From Amphibalanus amphitrite (Eukaryota; Arthropoda; Thecostraca; Balanomorpha; Balanidae): a stretch of DNA of 64,000 nt. A program made the translations under genes and the position numbers. The first letter of the stretch is position 1, and each line of letters starts with the position of its first letter. The DNA lies in contig NW_024882903.1 of assembly GCF_019059575.1 (NCBI RefSeq), forward strand, positions 102,002 through 166,001, read 5' to 3'. The notes under the pieces were generated by a model, which saw nothing but the letters and a program-made list of their open reading frames with translations, searched no databases and was not told the DNA's origin. Of this stretch, positions 40,980 to 50,760 are shown in pieces.

Positions 40980-41104
40980 CGTGTACCGGGTCGCTCCCGT
41001 GCTGTGTCGTGTGTGTCCCCCCCCCCCCCCCTCCTAACCGGCTGGCCGTTTAAATACACATTCCCGCTAACATCGTCGTCTATTTTCATGCGTTCGGAGC
41101 TGCT

Positions 41105-42373
41105 ATGCCACGGGCCAAGTCGTCGGCGGGCCGTGCCCCGGCACGCCCCCTGCCAGCGCCACGGACGGACGCGCCGCGACGCGCCACTACGAGACGCTCC
41201 GCGGCGGCCGCGGCCGCGTCTGGCGCTGGTGCCACGAGCCGCCGCACGCCCGCTGCTGCGGCGAGGCGACAGGCCGCAGTGATGGCCACCACTCCGCCCA
41301 ATCCAGGGCGGGGCCATGCTGCTACAACGTCGGCCGCCGCCGCCTCGCCCCCTGACGCCGCGGTCATCGACCCCGCCGCTCTTCAAACAATGGTGGGCGA
41401 CATGGTCCGGGCCGCCGTCGCCGCCGCTCTACCTGCCAGCGAGCCATCACCGCCGGCGACGGTCGCCGTGCAGCGCGGTCCGGCACAGCGTCTCCAGGAT
41501 GGGCCAGCTGCCCATCTGACGTCCGCCGACCACGCCTACACGCCGGCTGCCGAACTGCAAGCCGGGCCAATGGCGCTCCCGGCGGTTCTCTCCGGCGCCC
41601 CTCCGACCGCCGCCGGCCCTGCTCCACCTGCGCACCTGCCAGCGGCGCAGTTGCCCGTCGCCGGCCGTCCGCCGGCACCGGTGGAAAATGCCGCAGGTGA
41701 CGACCTAGCGGCCCGCGCTGCCGTATCCCCCGCGGTGGCGGCCCTCATCGTGTCCCATCAATTCATTGACCTAAACACTCTCCTCAACGACTCTATCCCC
41801 CCGGCAGAACCAGGGCTGTTTTGCCTTATCGACGGCCGTCTCCGTCCCTCGGTACAGCGCCGCCCAATCCCGCATTTCGGCGCCTGGGCCACCGCGTTTC
41901 TTCGATACGCGGCCGTGTACTTGGCTGCCCACCCCGCTGACGCCTCCGGTCTGTTGCGCCACATGCAACAAGTGTCCTCGCTGCAGGCGCCCGGCCTTGG
42001 ATTCGCGTGGCGCGATTTCGATGAGGCCTTTCGGCGCGCACGGGGCCTCTGCCCGGAAGCTCACCCATGGGGCTCCACGGCGGCCACGTCTCCCATTTGG
42101 CTCACCGCAATCGCTCGCGGAATCGCCGGTTCTCGGGCCGGGTCTGCAGCCGGTGTAAGCGGCGAGGGTCGGGGCGGCTCTAGCCGGCCGGCCGCCGCGT
42201 CTGGCTCTTTTCGCGCGCTCTGCCTCGGCTACAATCGCGCCGCCGGGTGCCGCCGGTCCCCGTGCCTGTTCCGGCACGAGTGCCGCCTCTGCCGTGGCCC
42301 CCATAGCGTGCTCGCCTGCCCTCGCCGCGCCGCCCCGGCCCTCCCCGGCACCCGCCGCCCCGGCCGCGAATGA
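41105..42373 (+). CDS. Gag-like protein of the DIRS-like element
   Basis: 422 aa from ATG 41,105, about 125 nt after the SGNH ORF. The first 240 residues are Ala/Pro/Arg-rich and low in complexity. The middle (about 220-340) is better structured (VAALIVSHQFIDLNTLLNDS ... WATAFLRYAAVYLAAHP ... FAWRDFDEAFRRARG), similar in style to gag proteins of YR retroelements. The C-terminus carries Cys/His clusters, including CRLCRGPHSVLAC (CX2CX3HX4C), a zinc-knuckle-like motif for nucleic-acid binding. It ends at TGA 42,371-42,373, overlapping the RT frame by 80 nt, which lies in the +1 frame. Confidence 0.78.
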   Translation: MPRAKSSAGRAPARPLPAPRTDAPRRATTRRSAAAAAASGAGATSRRTPAAAARRQAAVMATTPPNPGRGHAATTSAAAASPPDAAVIDPAALQTMVGDMVRAAVAAALPASEPSPPATVAVQRGPAQRLQDGPAAHLTSADHAYTPAAELQAGPMALPAVLSGAPPTAAGPAPPAHLPAAQLPVAGRPPAPVENAAGDDLAARAAVSPAVAALIVSHQFIDLNTLLNDSIPPAEPGLFCLIDGRLRPSVQRRPIPHFGAWATAFLRYAAVYLAAHPADASGLLRHMQQVSSLQAPGLGFAWRDFDEAFRRARGLCPEAHPWGSTAATSPIWLTAIARGIAGSRAGSAAGVSGEGRGGSSRPAAASGSFRALCLGYNRAAGCRRSPCLFRHECRLCRGPHSVLACPRRAAPALPGTRRPGRE

Positions 42374-43964
42374 CTCCCTCACTCCGCCGGTATCAGTCCC
42401 GCCCGACCACCTCGCGCTGCTCCTGACAGGTTACGACCCCGCCCTGGCCGCGCAGCTAGTGCACGGTTTTCGCTACGGCTTCCCGCTCGGCAGCGCCGAG
42501 GTCCCCTCTGGTGACTCGGGCGGCAACCTTCCATCCTGCTCTCTGGCGCCGGAAGTCGTGGACGCATATGTCGCGGCTGAGACGCGCGCGGGTCGGATAG
42601 CCGGTCCTTTCTGTCCCGCGCCGCCATGGATCGTCCGTTTTTCTCCCATTGGTCTAATCCCCAAAAAGTCTCCGGGCTCGTTTCGGGTCATTCACCACCT
42701 GTCATTTCCCACCGGCGCTTCCGTCAACGATTTCATTCCCCGGGAGCGCACATATGTTCAATACGGGTCGGTGGACGAGGCTCTTCGCCTGATTGGGTCC
42801 TTCCAACGCCCCTACCTCGCCAAAACCGATATTGAGAGTGCATTCCGCATCGTGCCCGTCCGCCCGGCGGACGCCGCCATGCTCGGTTTCCATTGGCGGG
42901 ACTGCGCATACGTGGACCTTTGCCTTCCTATGGGCTGTGCCAGCTCTTCCCAAATCTTCCAGTCCGTCAGTGATGCGCTCGTCTGGATCGCGCAGAACAA
43001 ATTCGGGGCGGGTCCCATTGTTTCTGTTTTGGACGACTTCCTCTTCATCGGCGAGTCGCGCGCAGCGTGTCAGCGCTCGCTCGGCGGCTTTCAGGCCATG
43101 TGCCGTGACTTGGCGATCCCGCTGCGTCGCGACAAGACCGTGGCGCCGTGCCGGTCCCTCACCTTCCTCGGGGTGGTATTGGACCTTGAGCGCGGCGAGC
43201 TGCGGCTGCCAGCTGACAAGCTGGCACGTGCCAGGGCAGGCCTCACGAGCCTGCTGGCCCGCCGGAAAGCGCCCCTCCGCATGGTCCGTGAATGCACGGG
43301 GCTCCTCAGCTTTGCGTGCACCGCAGTGCCACTCGGTCGCCCGTTCCTACGGCGCATGTTCGACTTGTGTCGCGGCGTGTCGCGCCCTCACCACCGCGTC
43401 ACGATCACCCGGGCGGCCAGACAGGATATGCGCGCCTGGCTGCTGTTTCTAGACCGTTTCCCAGGCCGCGCGATTCTCGCTCACCGGCGCTGGTTGTTGG
43501 AGCCGGGTCTTATCCTGGAGACGGACGCCTCCAGCTCGGTCGGGCTCGGTGCCATCTGCGGCGAGGACTGGCTCCTGGGGCCGTGGCCCGCGTCCCTCCG
43601 CGAGGCCCCTATCAGCGTTTTGGAACTAGTGGCTGTCGCTGTAGCCGTGCACGTGTGGCGAGATCGGTTCGCGCATCGCTGCGTCCTTGTGCGCTCAGAT
43701 AACTCCGCTGTGGTGGCCTGTATAACCTCTCAGTCATCTCGCTCGCCTGCCCTAATGCCATGGCTCCGATTCCTTTTTCTCACCACCGTCTCTCATAACA
43801 TTCTCGTGCGTGCCGTGCACACACCCGGCATCGCCAATGCAGCAGCTGACGCCCTGTCCCGCGGTCTTGTGCAGGTCTTCAAGGAGCTCCGCCCGTCCGC
43901 AGCAGCCACGCCGACGTCCTGGGACTGGCCGGCCTGCGGCACGCTCTCACCGTTCACCAGCTAG
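42294..43964 (+). CDS. Reverse transcriptase-RNase H of the DIRS-like element
   Basis: An open frame of 556 codons. The listed left end is a GTG and the N-terminal third has no ATG, so translation probably enters from the gag ORF by a +1 frameshift within 42,294-42,373. RT shows FIPRERTYVQYGSVDEAL, LAKTDIESAFRIVPV, LPMGCASSSQIFQ and catalytic LDDF (about 246-249), the form typical of DIRS-order RTs. RNase H follows: ETDASSSVGLGAICG (about 409), LRSDN-type RSDNSAVVACI (about 467) and HTPGIANAAADALSRG (about 512). No methyltransferase domain. It ends at TAG 43,962-43,964, and the recombinase frame overlaps its end. Confidence 0.9.
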   Translation: MAPIACSPALAAPPRPSPAPAAPAANDSLTPPVSVPPDHLALLLTGYDPALAAQLVHGFRYGFPLGSAEVPSGDSGGNLPSCSLAPEVVDAYVAAETRAGRIAGPFCPAPPWIVRFSPIGLIPKKSPGSFRVIHHLSFPTGASVNDFIPRERTYVQYGSVDEALRLIGSFQRPYLAKTDIESAFRIVPVRPADAAMLGFHWRDCAYVDLCLPMGCASSSQIFQSVSDALVWIAQNKFGAGPIVSVLDDFLFIGESRAACQRSLGGFQAMCRDLAIPLRRDKTVAPCRSLTFLGVVLDLERGELRLPADKLARARAGLTSLLARRKAPLRMVRECTGLLSFACTAVPLGRPFLRRMFDLCRGVSRPHHRVTITRAARQDMRAWLLFLDRFPGRAILAHRRWLLEPGLILETDASSSVGLGAICGEDWLLGPWPASLREAPISVLELVAVAVAVHVWRDRFAHRCVLVRSDNSAVVACITSQSSRSPALMPWLRFLFLTTVSHNILVRAVHTPGIANAAADALSRGLVQVFKELRPSAAATPTSWDWPACGTLSPFTS

Positions 43965-44008
43965 CTGGTGCCGCGCTAGCTCCTGCTACCATTCGCTCTT
44001 ATCGAGCA

Positions 44009-44848
44009 GTGTGGGGCCAAATCCGCGTTTTCCTCACTCTGCCGCCCACTGCTGCCCTGTTTCCCATCTCAGTGGCCGACACTGCTGATTTCCTGGCCTC
44101 TCGACACGAGCAGGGCTGTTCCGCTTCCACCCTCGCCGCCGAGGCGTCTGCCATCTCCTACGGCCACAAGCTAGCCGGCGCGCCGGATCCCACGGCGGAC
44201 TTCCGGGTGCGACAGCTGTTAGCGGGATCCCGCCGGCTACGGCCGAGTGCGGACAACCGCCTCGCCGTCTCCCTGACCGAGCTCGGCGAGCTCTGCGCCG
44301 CACTCCATTTCCTAGGCCTCTCCCCGGTAGACCGTGCTGCATTCCGTGCCATCTTTACATTGGCTTTCTTTGCTATGCTTCGCCCGGGCGAGGTCGTGCG
44401 CGGCCGAGACCTGACCCACACAGTCCGACTCAGCCACGTGAGTCTCGTCGGCCCCCAGCTTTCTCTCACCATTCCATCCTCAAAAACGTCGGCCTCCCCG
44501 TTCACCACCACGCTTCGAGCCCGGCCTGATCTTGCCACGTGTCCGGTCGCCGCTGTCCGCGACTACCTCGCGGTCCGCGGCACGGGCCTTCCTGATGACG
44601 CACTGTTTATCGGCGGCCATCGCCGCCCTCTGACATCGCGCGATCTCACTCGCGTACTTCGCATGGCGGGCCGTCGAGCTGGTCTCAACCCAGCCCGCCT
44701 CTCCGGGCACTGCCTTCGCATCAGCGGCGCCTCCCACGGCGCCGCAGTCGGACTAACGGAGCCTCAACTCTGCCACGCCGGCCGCTGGTCGTCCCAGGCC
44801 GTGCGGCGATACGTACGGCGGCCGGTCTCCCTCCTTCAGGCATCCTAA
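44009..44848 (+). CDS. Tyrosine recombinase of the DIRS-like element
   Basis: It inserts the circular cDNA into the genome by site-specific recombination. The given left end is a GTG. The same frame is open upstream through at least 43,871, overlapping the RT 3' end, and includes ALAPATIRSYRAVW, the start of the SAM-like core-binding domain; expression by -1 frameshift or reinitiation is therefore likely. In the catalytic domain I see the box I Arg (AMLRPGEV, about residue 124), Lys (SSKTS), HxxR (HCLRISGAS, about 234-237), the GRW segment and the nucleophile Tyr (RRYVRRP, about 268). All key residues are present, so it is probably active. About 279 aa as listed, about 310 with the upstream extension. 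Confidence 0.9.
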   Translation: MWGQIRVFLTLPPTAALFPISVADTADFLASRHEQGCSASTLAAEASAISYGHKLAGAPDPTADFRVRQLLAGSRRLRPSADNRLAVSLTELGELCAALHFLGLSPVDRAAFRAIFTLAFFAMLRPGEVVRGRDLTHTVRLSHVSLVGPQLSLTIPSSKTSASPFTTTLRARPDLATCPVAAVRDYLAVRGTGLPDDALFIGGHRRPLTSRDLTRVLRMAGRRAGLNPARLSGHCLRISGASHGAAVGLTEPQLCHAGRWSSQAVRRYVRRPVSLLQAS

Positions 44849-44879
44849 GCGGCGGGTCCCGTCCAAAGAGGGTTAACGT

Positions 44880-45222
44880 TGCCGGCCTTCCACCGCTACC
44901 GCTCCCAAACCCGAGCCACAGCTGCCCGTTCTAGGTCTGGGTGCACGGGCCGCGCCCTAGCAGGCGTAGCGGCAGTCCCGACGCTGCCTGTTCAGGCCCG
45001 GGCTCCCAAACCGCCGCCCTCGCAGGCGGAGCGGCGGCGTCCTTGGCCACCTGCCTGTTTTCGGTCCGGGATCCCGGACCGCCGCCTTCACGGGCGAGCG
45101 GCAGTCTTGTCAGCTGCCTGTTTTAGGTCCGGGCCCCCGGACCCCCGCCTCACGGGCGGAGCGGTAGTCTGTCAGCTGCCTGTTTCAGGTCCGGGCTCTG
45201 GGACCGCCGCCCTCGCCGGCGG
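44880..45222 (+). repeat. 62-68 bp tandem repeats downstream of the recombinase
   Basis: CTGCCTGTT-type cores recur at about 44,921, 44,983, 45,051, 45,114 and 45,176 (spacing 62-68). Each unit contains a short palindrome such as GGTCCGGGATCCCGGACC, so hairpins are likely. It probably forms the 3' non-coding region of the DIRS-like element. Confidence 0.85.
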
Positions 45223-45481
45223 AACCAATATAAGGACAGTCGCAAAACTTTTCGAATAAGAAAAGGTTATACTATAATTTGGACAGGCTACTATTGCTAA
45301 TGTCCACCCTCTTGGGTACGTCACGGTCTAATTGTCGATATGTTCCTGCTTATGTAAAAATCCATTTGGTAGGTATGCATAAAAACAACGTTTAAACAAA
45401 ACATGCAAGTGGTCTATACGCCCTTGACGATTGTTCGGTTTGTGGGTTTGTAGATAGCTGGGTTCAAATATCCGTGAATGT

Positions 45482-46905
45482 CGGCAGCCGGTCCGTGGCT
45501 GTAGTAGACAGTTTGTCCGCGACCGTCCGTCACTGTCGAATGTCGATACTGATAGACGGTCGGTGGCTGTAGAAGTTTGTCCGCGACCGTCCGTCACTGT
45601 CGAATGTCGATACTGATAGACGGTCCGTGGCTACTGGCTGTAGAAGTTTGTCCGTGACTGTCCGTCACTGTCGAATGTCGATACTGATAGACGGTCCGTG
45701 GGTGTAGTAGACGGTTTGTCCGCGACCATCCGTCACTGTCGAATGTCGATACTGATAGACGGTCCGTGGCTGTAGATTGTAGAAGTTAGAAGTTTTGTAG
45801 AAGAGGGATTTTCTCAAAACTGTGAACTCTGAGGGAATGCAAAATAGTCGGTTCGTTGAGAGGCATCTATTAGCCATGTTTTCCACCATAATTCCATGCT
45901 TAACGTCCACTTATCTAGTGGCCATCTTGATTTTCGTGTTTGGTCGTCTGGGATCCGTGCCTATGTCTGGTCAATAGCCAGTTGGATTATCCGCGTGTGT
46001 CGGTGCATCGGTAGCCGGTCCGACTGTCCGTCACTGTCGGCAGCCGGTCTGTTCGTCACTGTCGGTGACTGTCGGTACCCGGTCCGACTGTCCGTCACTG
46101 TCGATAAATGGTCACTGTCGGCAGGCGGTCTGTCCGTCACTATCGGTGACTGTCTGTACCCAGTCCGACTGTCCGTCACTGTCGGCAGCCGGTCTGTCCG
46201 TCACTGTCCGTCACTGTCGGTACCCGGTCCGACTGTCCGTCACTGTCGATAAATGGTCACTGTCGGCAGGCGGTCTGTCCGTCACTATCGGTGACTGTCT
46301 GTACCCAGTCCGACTGTCCGTCACTGTCGGTAACTGGTCTGTCCGTCACTGTCGGTGACTGTCGGTACCCGGTCCGACTGTCCGTCACTGTCGGTGACTG
46401 TCGGTACCCGATCCGACTGTCCGTCACTGTCGGTAAATGGTCCGCAACTGTCTGTAGCCGGCAGCCGACTGTCGGTGACTGTCGGCAGCCGGTCTGTCCG
46501 TCACTGTCGGTGACTGTCGGTACCCGGTCCGACTGTCCGTCACTGTCGGCAGCCGGTCCGTAGCTGTTGTAGACGGTTTGTCCGCGACCGTCCGTCACTG
46601 TCGAATGTCGATACTGATTGACGGTCCGTGGCTATAGAAGTTTGTCCGTGACTGTCTGTCAGAGTCAGTAGCCGGTTGGATTATCCGCGTGTGTCAGTGT
46701 CGGTACCCGGTCCGAATGTCCGTCACTGTCGGTGACTGTCGGTTCCCGGTCCGACTGTCCGTCACTGTCGGTAAATGGTCCGAATGTCCGTCACTGTCCG
46801 TCACTGTCGGTACCCGGTCCGACTGTCGGCCACTGTCGGTCACTGGTCCGCGACAGTCTGTATGTAGCCGGCAGCCGACGGTCACTGTCGTCACAGAACA
46901 GGTCC
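45482..46905. repeat. Large GTCCGTCACTGTCGG minisatellite
   Basis: Left part (45,482-45,775): about four units of 70-80 bp containing GTCACTGTCGAATGTCGATA and GATAGACGGTCCGTGG, one more copy near 46,555-46,640. Right part (46,020-46,905): about 39-bp units of GACTGTCCGTCACTGTCGGT and variants, with embedded longer duplications (46,080-46,180 recurs at 46,225-46,330). Reading frames through it are repetitive on both strands. Confidence 0.92.
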
Positions 46906-47186
46906 AGCTCTGCCACGTGTCGTCCCTCGTCAGTCACCTGGTATAAAGAGCATTGTCAAGAAAGAACATCACAGGTCCAGTCAAGTTCTCGATAATCGGT
47001 GGACCTTCCCTACAAATTACCACATATTTTCCGTTTCGACATCAGTATTCGTTCAGATTTGCTGTTTCAGGACGCAAAAGAATGTAAGGCTAAATAAGGT
47101 TAAACCCCTTATAAAAATTCAGCAGACACTTCTGGCAGCTCGTTATCAAACAAGTGAGTTTAGGAGGTTGAGCTTTTCATCCCTAC

Positions 47187-48512
47187 CTTAGGAAGCCGCT
47201 GATGATCGGCACGGTCCTCTTCTTCCGCCTCCTCTCGGGAAACCGTATCCGCCCGGTAGAGGGCGGTCGGGTGGCCTGGCGCAGCGTGCGCCGGCCGCCA
47301 GATGGCAGTGCCGGCGCCCGGAACTCGTCCGGAAACAGCAGCTCCTCGGCCGACACGGGCCGGCCCGCCGAGCGACCCGACACGACCTCCTCCTCGAACC
47401 GCACCCGGCCGCCGGTCCGCGGCTGACCGAACCGGCCCACAGGCGCGTCCCGCGGCCCCGGCGCGCCGACCCGGAACACCTCCCTGGCAGCGGTCACCGG
47501 CGGCCCGAACCCGGAGCTCTGGCTGGGCCCGCTGGGGTCGATAAACAGCACCCTGCCGGAGCCGCGGGTCGGCGGCGCTGAGCCGCCCAGCTCGTTGGGG
47601 CCGCGCGGCAGCGAGTGGCGCGACTGGACCGGCGTCAGGCCGAGGTCGTCAGCCAGGATCGGCGTGTCGTCGGCGAACACCGACACCCTACGAGAGCTGG
47701 GGTCGAACCGGGCCGGCCGGCCAAAGTCCAGGCTGCGGCCCACCTCGGGCGGACCGAACGCCAGAGTGTTGATCGGCCTCTCAAAGAACGCGTCCGGGCT
47801 CTGGCGGAGCGCGTCGGAGGGCGGCGCCGGCGGAGCTACGGGCGGCGCCGGCGGACCCACAGGGGGCGCCGGCGGACCCACAGGGGGCGCCGGCGGACCG
47901 CCGACGGGGGGCGCCGGCGGCAGGATGACGGGCGGACGGGGCAGCGGCGTCACCGGGGGTGGCACTGGGGGCTGCGGCCGTGAGGTCGGCGGCGCTGGAG
48001 GCTGCGGCCGTGAGGTCGGCGGCGCCGGGGGCTGTGGCCGTGAGGTCGGCGGCGCTGGGGGCTGCGGCGGCGGCGCCGGAGGTCTGGTGGGGGGCGGCGC
48101 AGGCCGAGTAGTGGGCCTTGTGACTGGCGCTGGAGGCAGGGGTATCGGGGATGGAGGCGGCGCGGGAGGTTGAGGTCTGTTGGTAGGGGGAGCCGGCGGC
48201 TGAGGTCTGTTAGTCGGAGGAGCCGGCGGCTGAGGTCTGCTGGTGGGAGGAGCCGGTGGCTGAGGTCTGTTGGTTGGAGGAGCCGGTGGCAGTGGTCTGA
48301 CAGTAGGGGGTGCCGGTGGCAGTGGTTTGACAGTAGGGGGAGCCGGTGGACTGACAGTCGGCGGGGCCGGCGTCGCGCCGCTCCCAGTCGGTCTGCCGAA
48401 GCCGGTGAAGATGCCGGAGACGGCGGAGCAGAGCAGGCGGGGCACGCAGCGGCGCCGGTCCAGCCTGTTGACGTTCTGCAGAAAGCTGATGCCGTCCTGG
48501 AGGTACGGGTCC
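47187..48512 (-). CDS. Proline-rich protein, central exon (exon B)
   Basis: On the - strand a strong acceptor (CTCTCTCTCCGCCAG) precedes GGACCCGTACC at 48,512. At the other end CTAAG|GTAGGG at 47,187 is a donor; if not spliced, the frame ends at TAG 47,183-47,185. The exon of 1,326 nt fits in phase with 48,739-48,889 and with 38,154-38,397. It encodes DPYLQDGISFLQNVNRLDRRRCVPRLLCSAVSG, a Cys-pair motif (C-x5-C), then about 130 residues of proline-rich repeats of roughly 10 aa (PPAPPTNRPQ, PPAPPVG), then an Arg/Ser/Pro-rich part ending RRKKRTVPIISGFL. The repeats suggest an extended, possibly extracellular protein, but no family is firmly recognised. GC-rich codon use as in the transporter. 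Confidence 0.75.
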
Positions 48513-48738
48513 CTGGCGGAGAGAGAGAGAGGGGCGAACGGTAGAGAGCGGGAGCCGGCCAGCGGAGCCGAGAGCTCAGAGCTGTCGGCGGTAAATACCA
48601 AAGAGACCTACCGGTATGAGCTTCAATAGATACATGATAACTGTTAAAGCCGATCGGCTCCCGTTAAAGAAAAAACAAGGCGATATCAGACCACGGCTAA
48701 TCAGGAAGCGCCGACCTAAGCAGCGTCTGCGCACTCAC

Positions 48739-48889
48739 GCCGGTCCGTCGCCGAAGAGCAGCGAGTTGAGGAAGCGTCCCTGGGTGTCCGGAGGAGGGTC
48801 TGCCAGAGAGCGGCCGACTGAGTGCTCGGGGGGACGCAGGGCGGCCTTCTGCTGCTGGCGGACCACCTCCACCAGGAGCTGCCGGACCT
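48739..48889 (-). CDS. Proline-rich protein, upstream exon (exon A)
   Basis: On the - strand the acceptor CTCTCTGTCCGCAG precedes AGGTCCGGCAG at 48,889, and the donor GACCGGC|GTGAGT ends it at 48,739. The 151-nt exon has two bases before and two after full codons and joins exon B in frame across a 226-bp intron. It encodes VRQLLVEVVRQQQKAALRPP...RSLADPPPDTQGRFLNSLLFGDGP, an amphipathic helix followed by a loop. Upstream exons with a start codon and signal peptide were not found. Its pyrimidine tract is formed by the CTGT microsatellite next door. Confidence 0.68.
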
Positions 48890-48900
48890 CTGCGGACAGA

Positions 48901-49430
<530 letters not shown>

Positions 49431-50355
49431 GACTGAACACACAAACAGATAGACCGAATGACAGAGACAGGCAAACAGGGCATTATGCAAATGTTGAAAA
49501 TTGAAATGTAATACATACGACCACATTAAACCTTCTTTTTCTTGCAACATATATGTACCTAAGTAAGAAATAAATGAATGTTTTGAATAAAAATATTCAA
49601 ACCGAACTCATATACATGAAGTGAAGCAGCGCCTTCTCGTTGCTGCATGCATTGCGAGACTCCGTGTCGTTTACTCCCGGGGCAGTAGGTATTATCATTT
49701 CTCTTTTAGTGGTTGCAGGCTCCGTTGGGACAGGTCATTATTCGCTAGATCGCGTGCACCGCCAGTGAGGTGTGCATTGTGCACCCCAAGAGCAGACACG
49801 GAGCAACAAGGACGAGTTTCTGCCAATATTGAACAGTAACGCTAACATTTGTGCCGCTTCAGCGCTAACTGCTATATTTTTAGCTTGTCATCCACTATCC
49901 AGTAAGGCCGAGCTGGTTTTTTATTGCCATGGGACCGCTGTTATCCATTCACTTACTAATCGGCTCATAAGCATACGCTTTATTAGGAAGGTCAAAACAT
50001 TAGCGATATACCGTGCCATTAATCCAGCTCGCAGCACTGGTGCATCTGTATTCTGCAGGGTCTGTGCGCTCCTACAGGGACTATCAGACGGTAGGTATCA
50101 GCGGTGAATACGGGGTGCCATACGTCGTCGGGGGTCTCTCTGAAACAGCAACATTTATCGTATGCATATCTGCATCTTGCATAGAGCAGCACGTCCGTGT
50201 TGCAGCCGCCGACATTGACACGGTGACTTGGCAGTACCGCCGGGTGGGACGTGGTGACGGCCTTCCCGTGATGGTCGAATTCAACCACCCTCCTGTGGCG
50301 GCAAACCCGACCGGCGACCGCTCTAATCGCAGTTTATTGGCCGCCACGACCTCAG
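49431..50355. other. Gene-free stretch
   Basis: No supported gene. Short ORFs at 49,621-50,378 and their antisense partners have no motifs. Confidence 0.4.
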
Positions 50356-50361
50356 ATGCAG

Positions 50362-50740
50362 TCATTTGTATATATTGAGACGGGTTACACAATACACAGC
50401 ACATTGGGTGGACGCGTTTCGTCTAAAGGCGGAAACAGACTCTTTCCGCATTCAGGAAATCGCATGCGATTGATGCGAGCGTGCTTCCATGTATTTGAAT
50501 AGGCTCTCGCATGCGATTTCCTGACTGCGGAAAGAGTCTGTTTCAGGCTTAAATGACTTTTTCGACACCCTCTCGGAGATTAAAACAATACAAACACACA
50601 AGAAATGTGTGTTTGTATTGCCATTTCTTGTGTGTTTGTATTGTTTTAATTTCCGAGAGGGTGTCGAAAAAGTCATTTAGACGAAACGAGTCCACCCAAT
50701 GTGCTGTGTAACCCGTCTCAATATATATATTTGTCTATTA
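50362..50740. mobile_element. Foldback element with two internal hairpins
   Basis: An outer inverted repeat (about 50,367-50,425 against 50,678-50,735; arms share TTGAGACGGGTTACACA and CACATTGGGTGGAC) encloses two more. The first is 50,430-50,470 against 50,507-50,547 (GGAAACAGACTCTTTCCGC). The second is 50,550-50,604 against 50,622-50,681 (AAATGACTTTTTCGACACCC and following). The strand would fold as a three-way junction. GCAGTCATTTGT occurs at 50,358-50,369 and 50,749-50,760 and may be a target duplication, though the fit to the repeat ends is imperfect. No ORF. Confidence 0.82.
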
Positions 50741-50760
50741 CTACCCAAGCAGTCATTTGT

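Larger units (their letters stand above)
39905..45222 (+). mobile_element. DIRS-order (Ngaro-like) tyrosine-recombinase retrotransposon
   Basis: Four consecutive ORFs on the + strand encode an SGNH hydrolase, a gag-like protein, an RT/RNase H and a tyrosine recombinase. No integrase, LTR or methyltransferase is seen. RT plus tyrosine recombinase defines the DIRS order. Absence of a methyltransferase and presence of an SGNH hydrolase point to the Ngaro-like group, some members of which are known to carry such a hydrolase. The ORFs are flanked by tandem arrays (39,905-40,385 and about 44,880-45,222). The split direct repeats expected at the termini were not identified, so boundaries are approximate. 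It sits antisense inside a host-gene intron. All ORFs are open, so the copy may be active. Confidence 0.85.

Noticed and set aside
38977-45265. Short similarity between GCGGCAAAAACTTTC (about 38,988) and TCGCAAAACTTTTCG (about 45,240) as split terminal repeats of the DIRS-like element
   Set aside because: Too short and imperfect to define termini.
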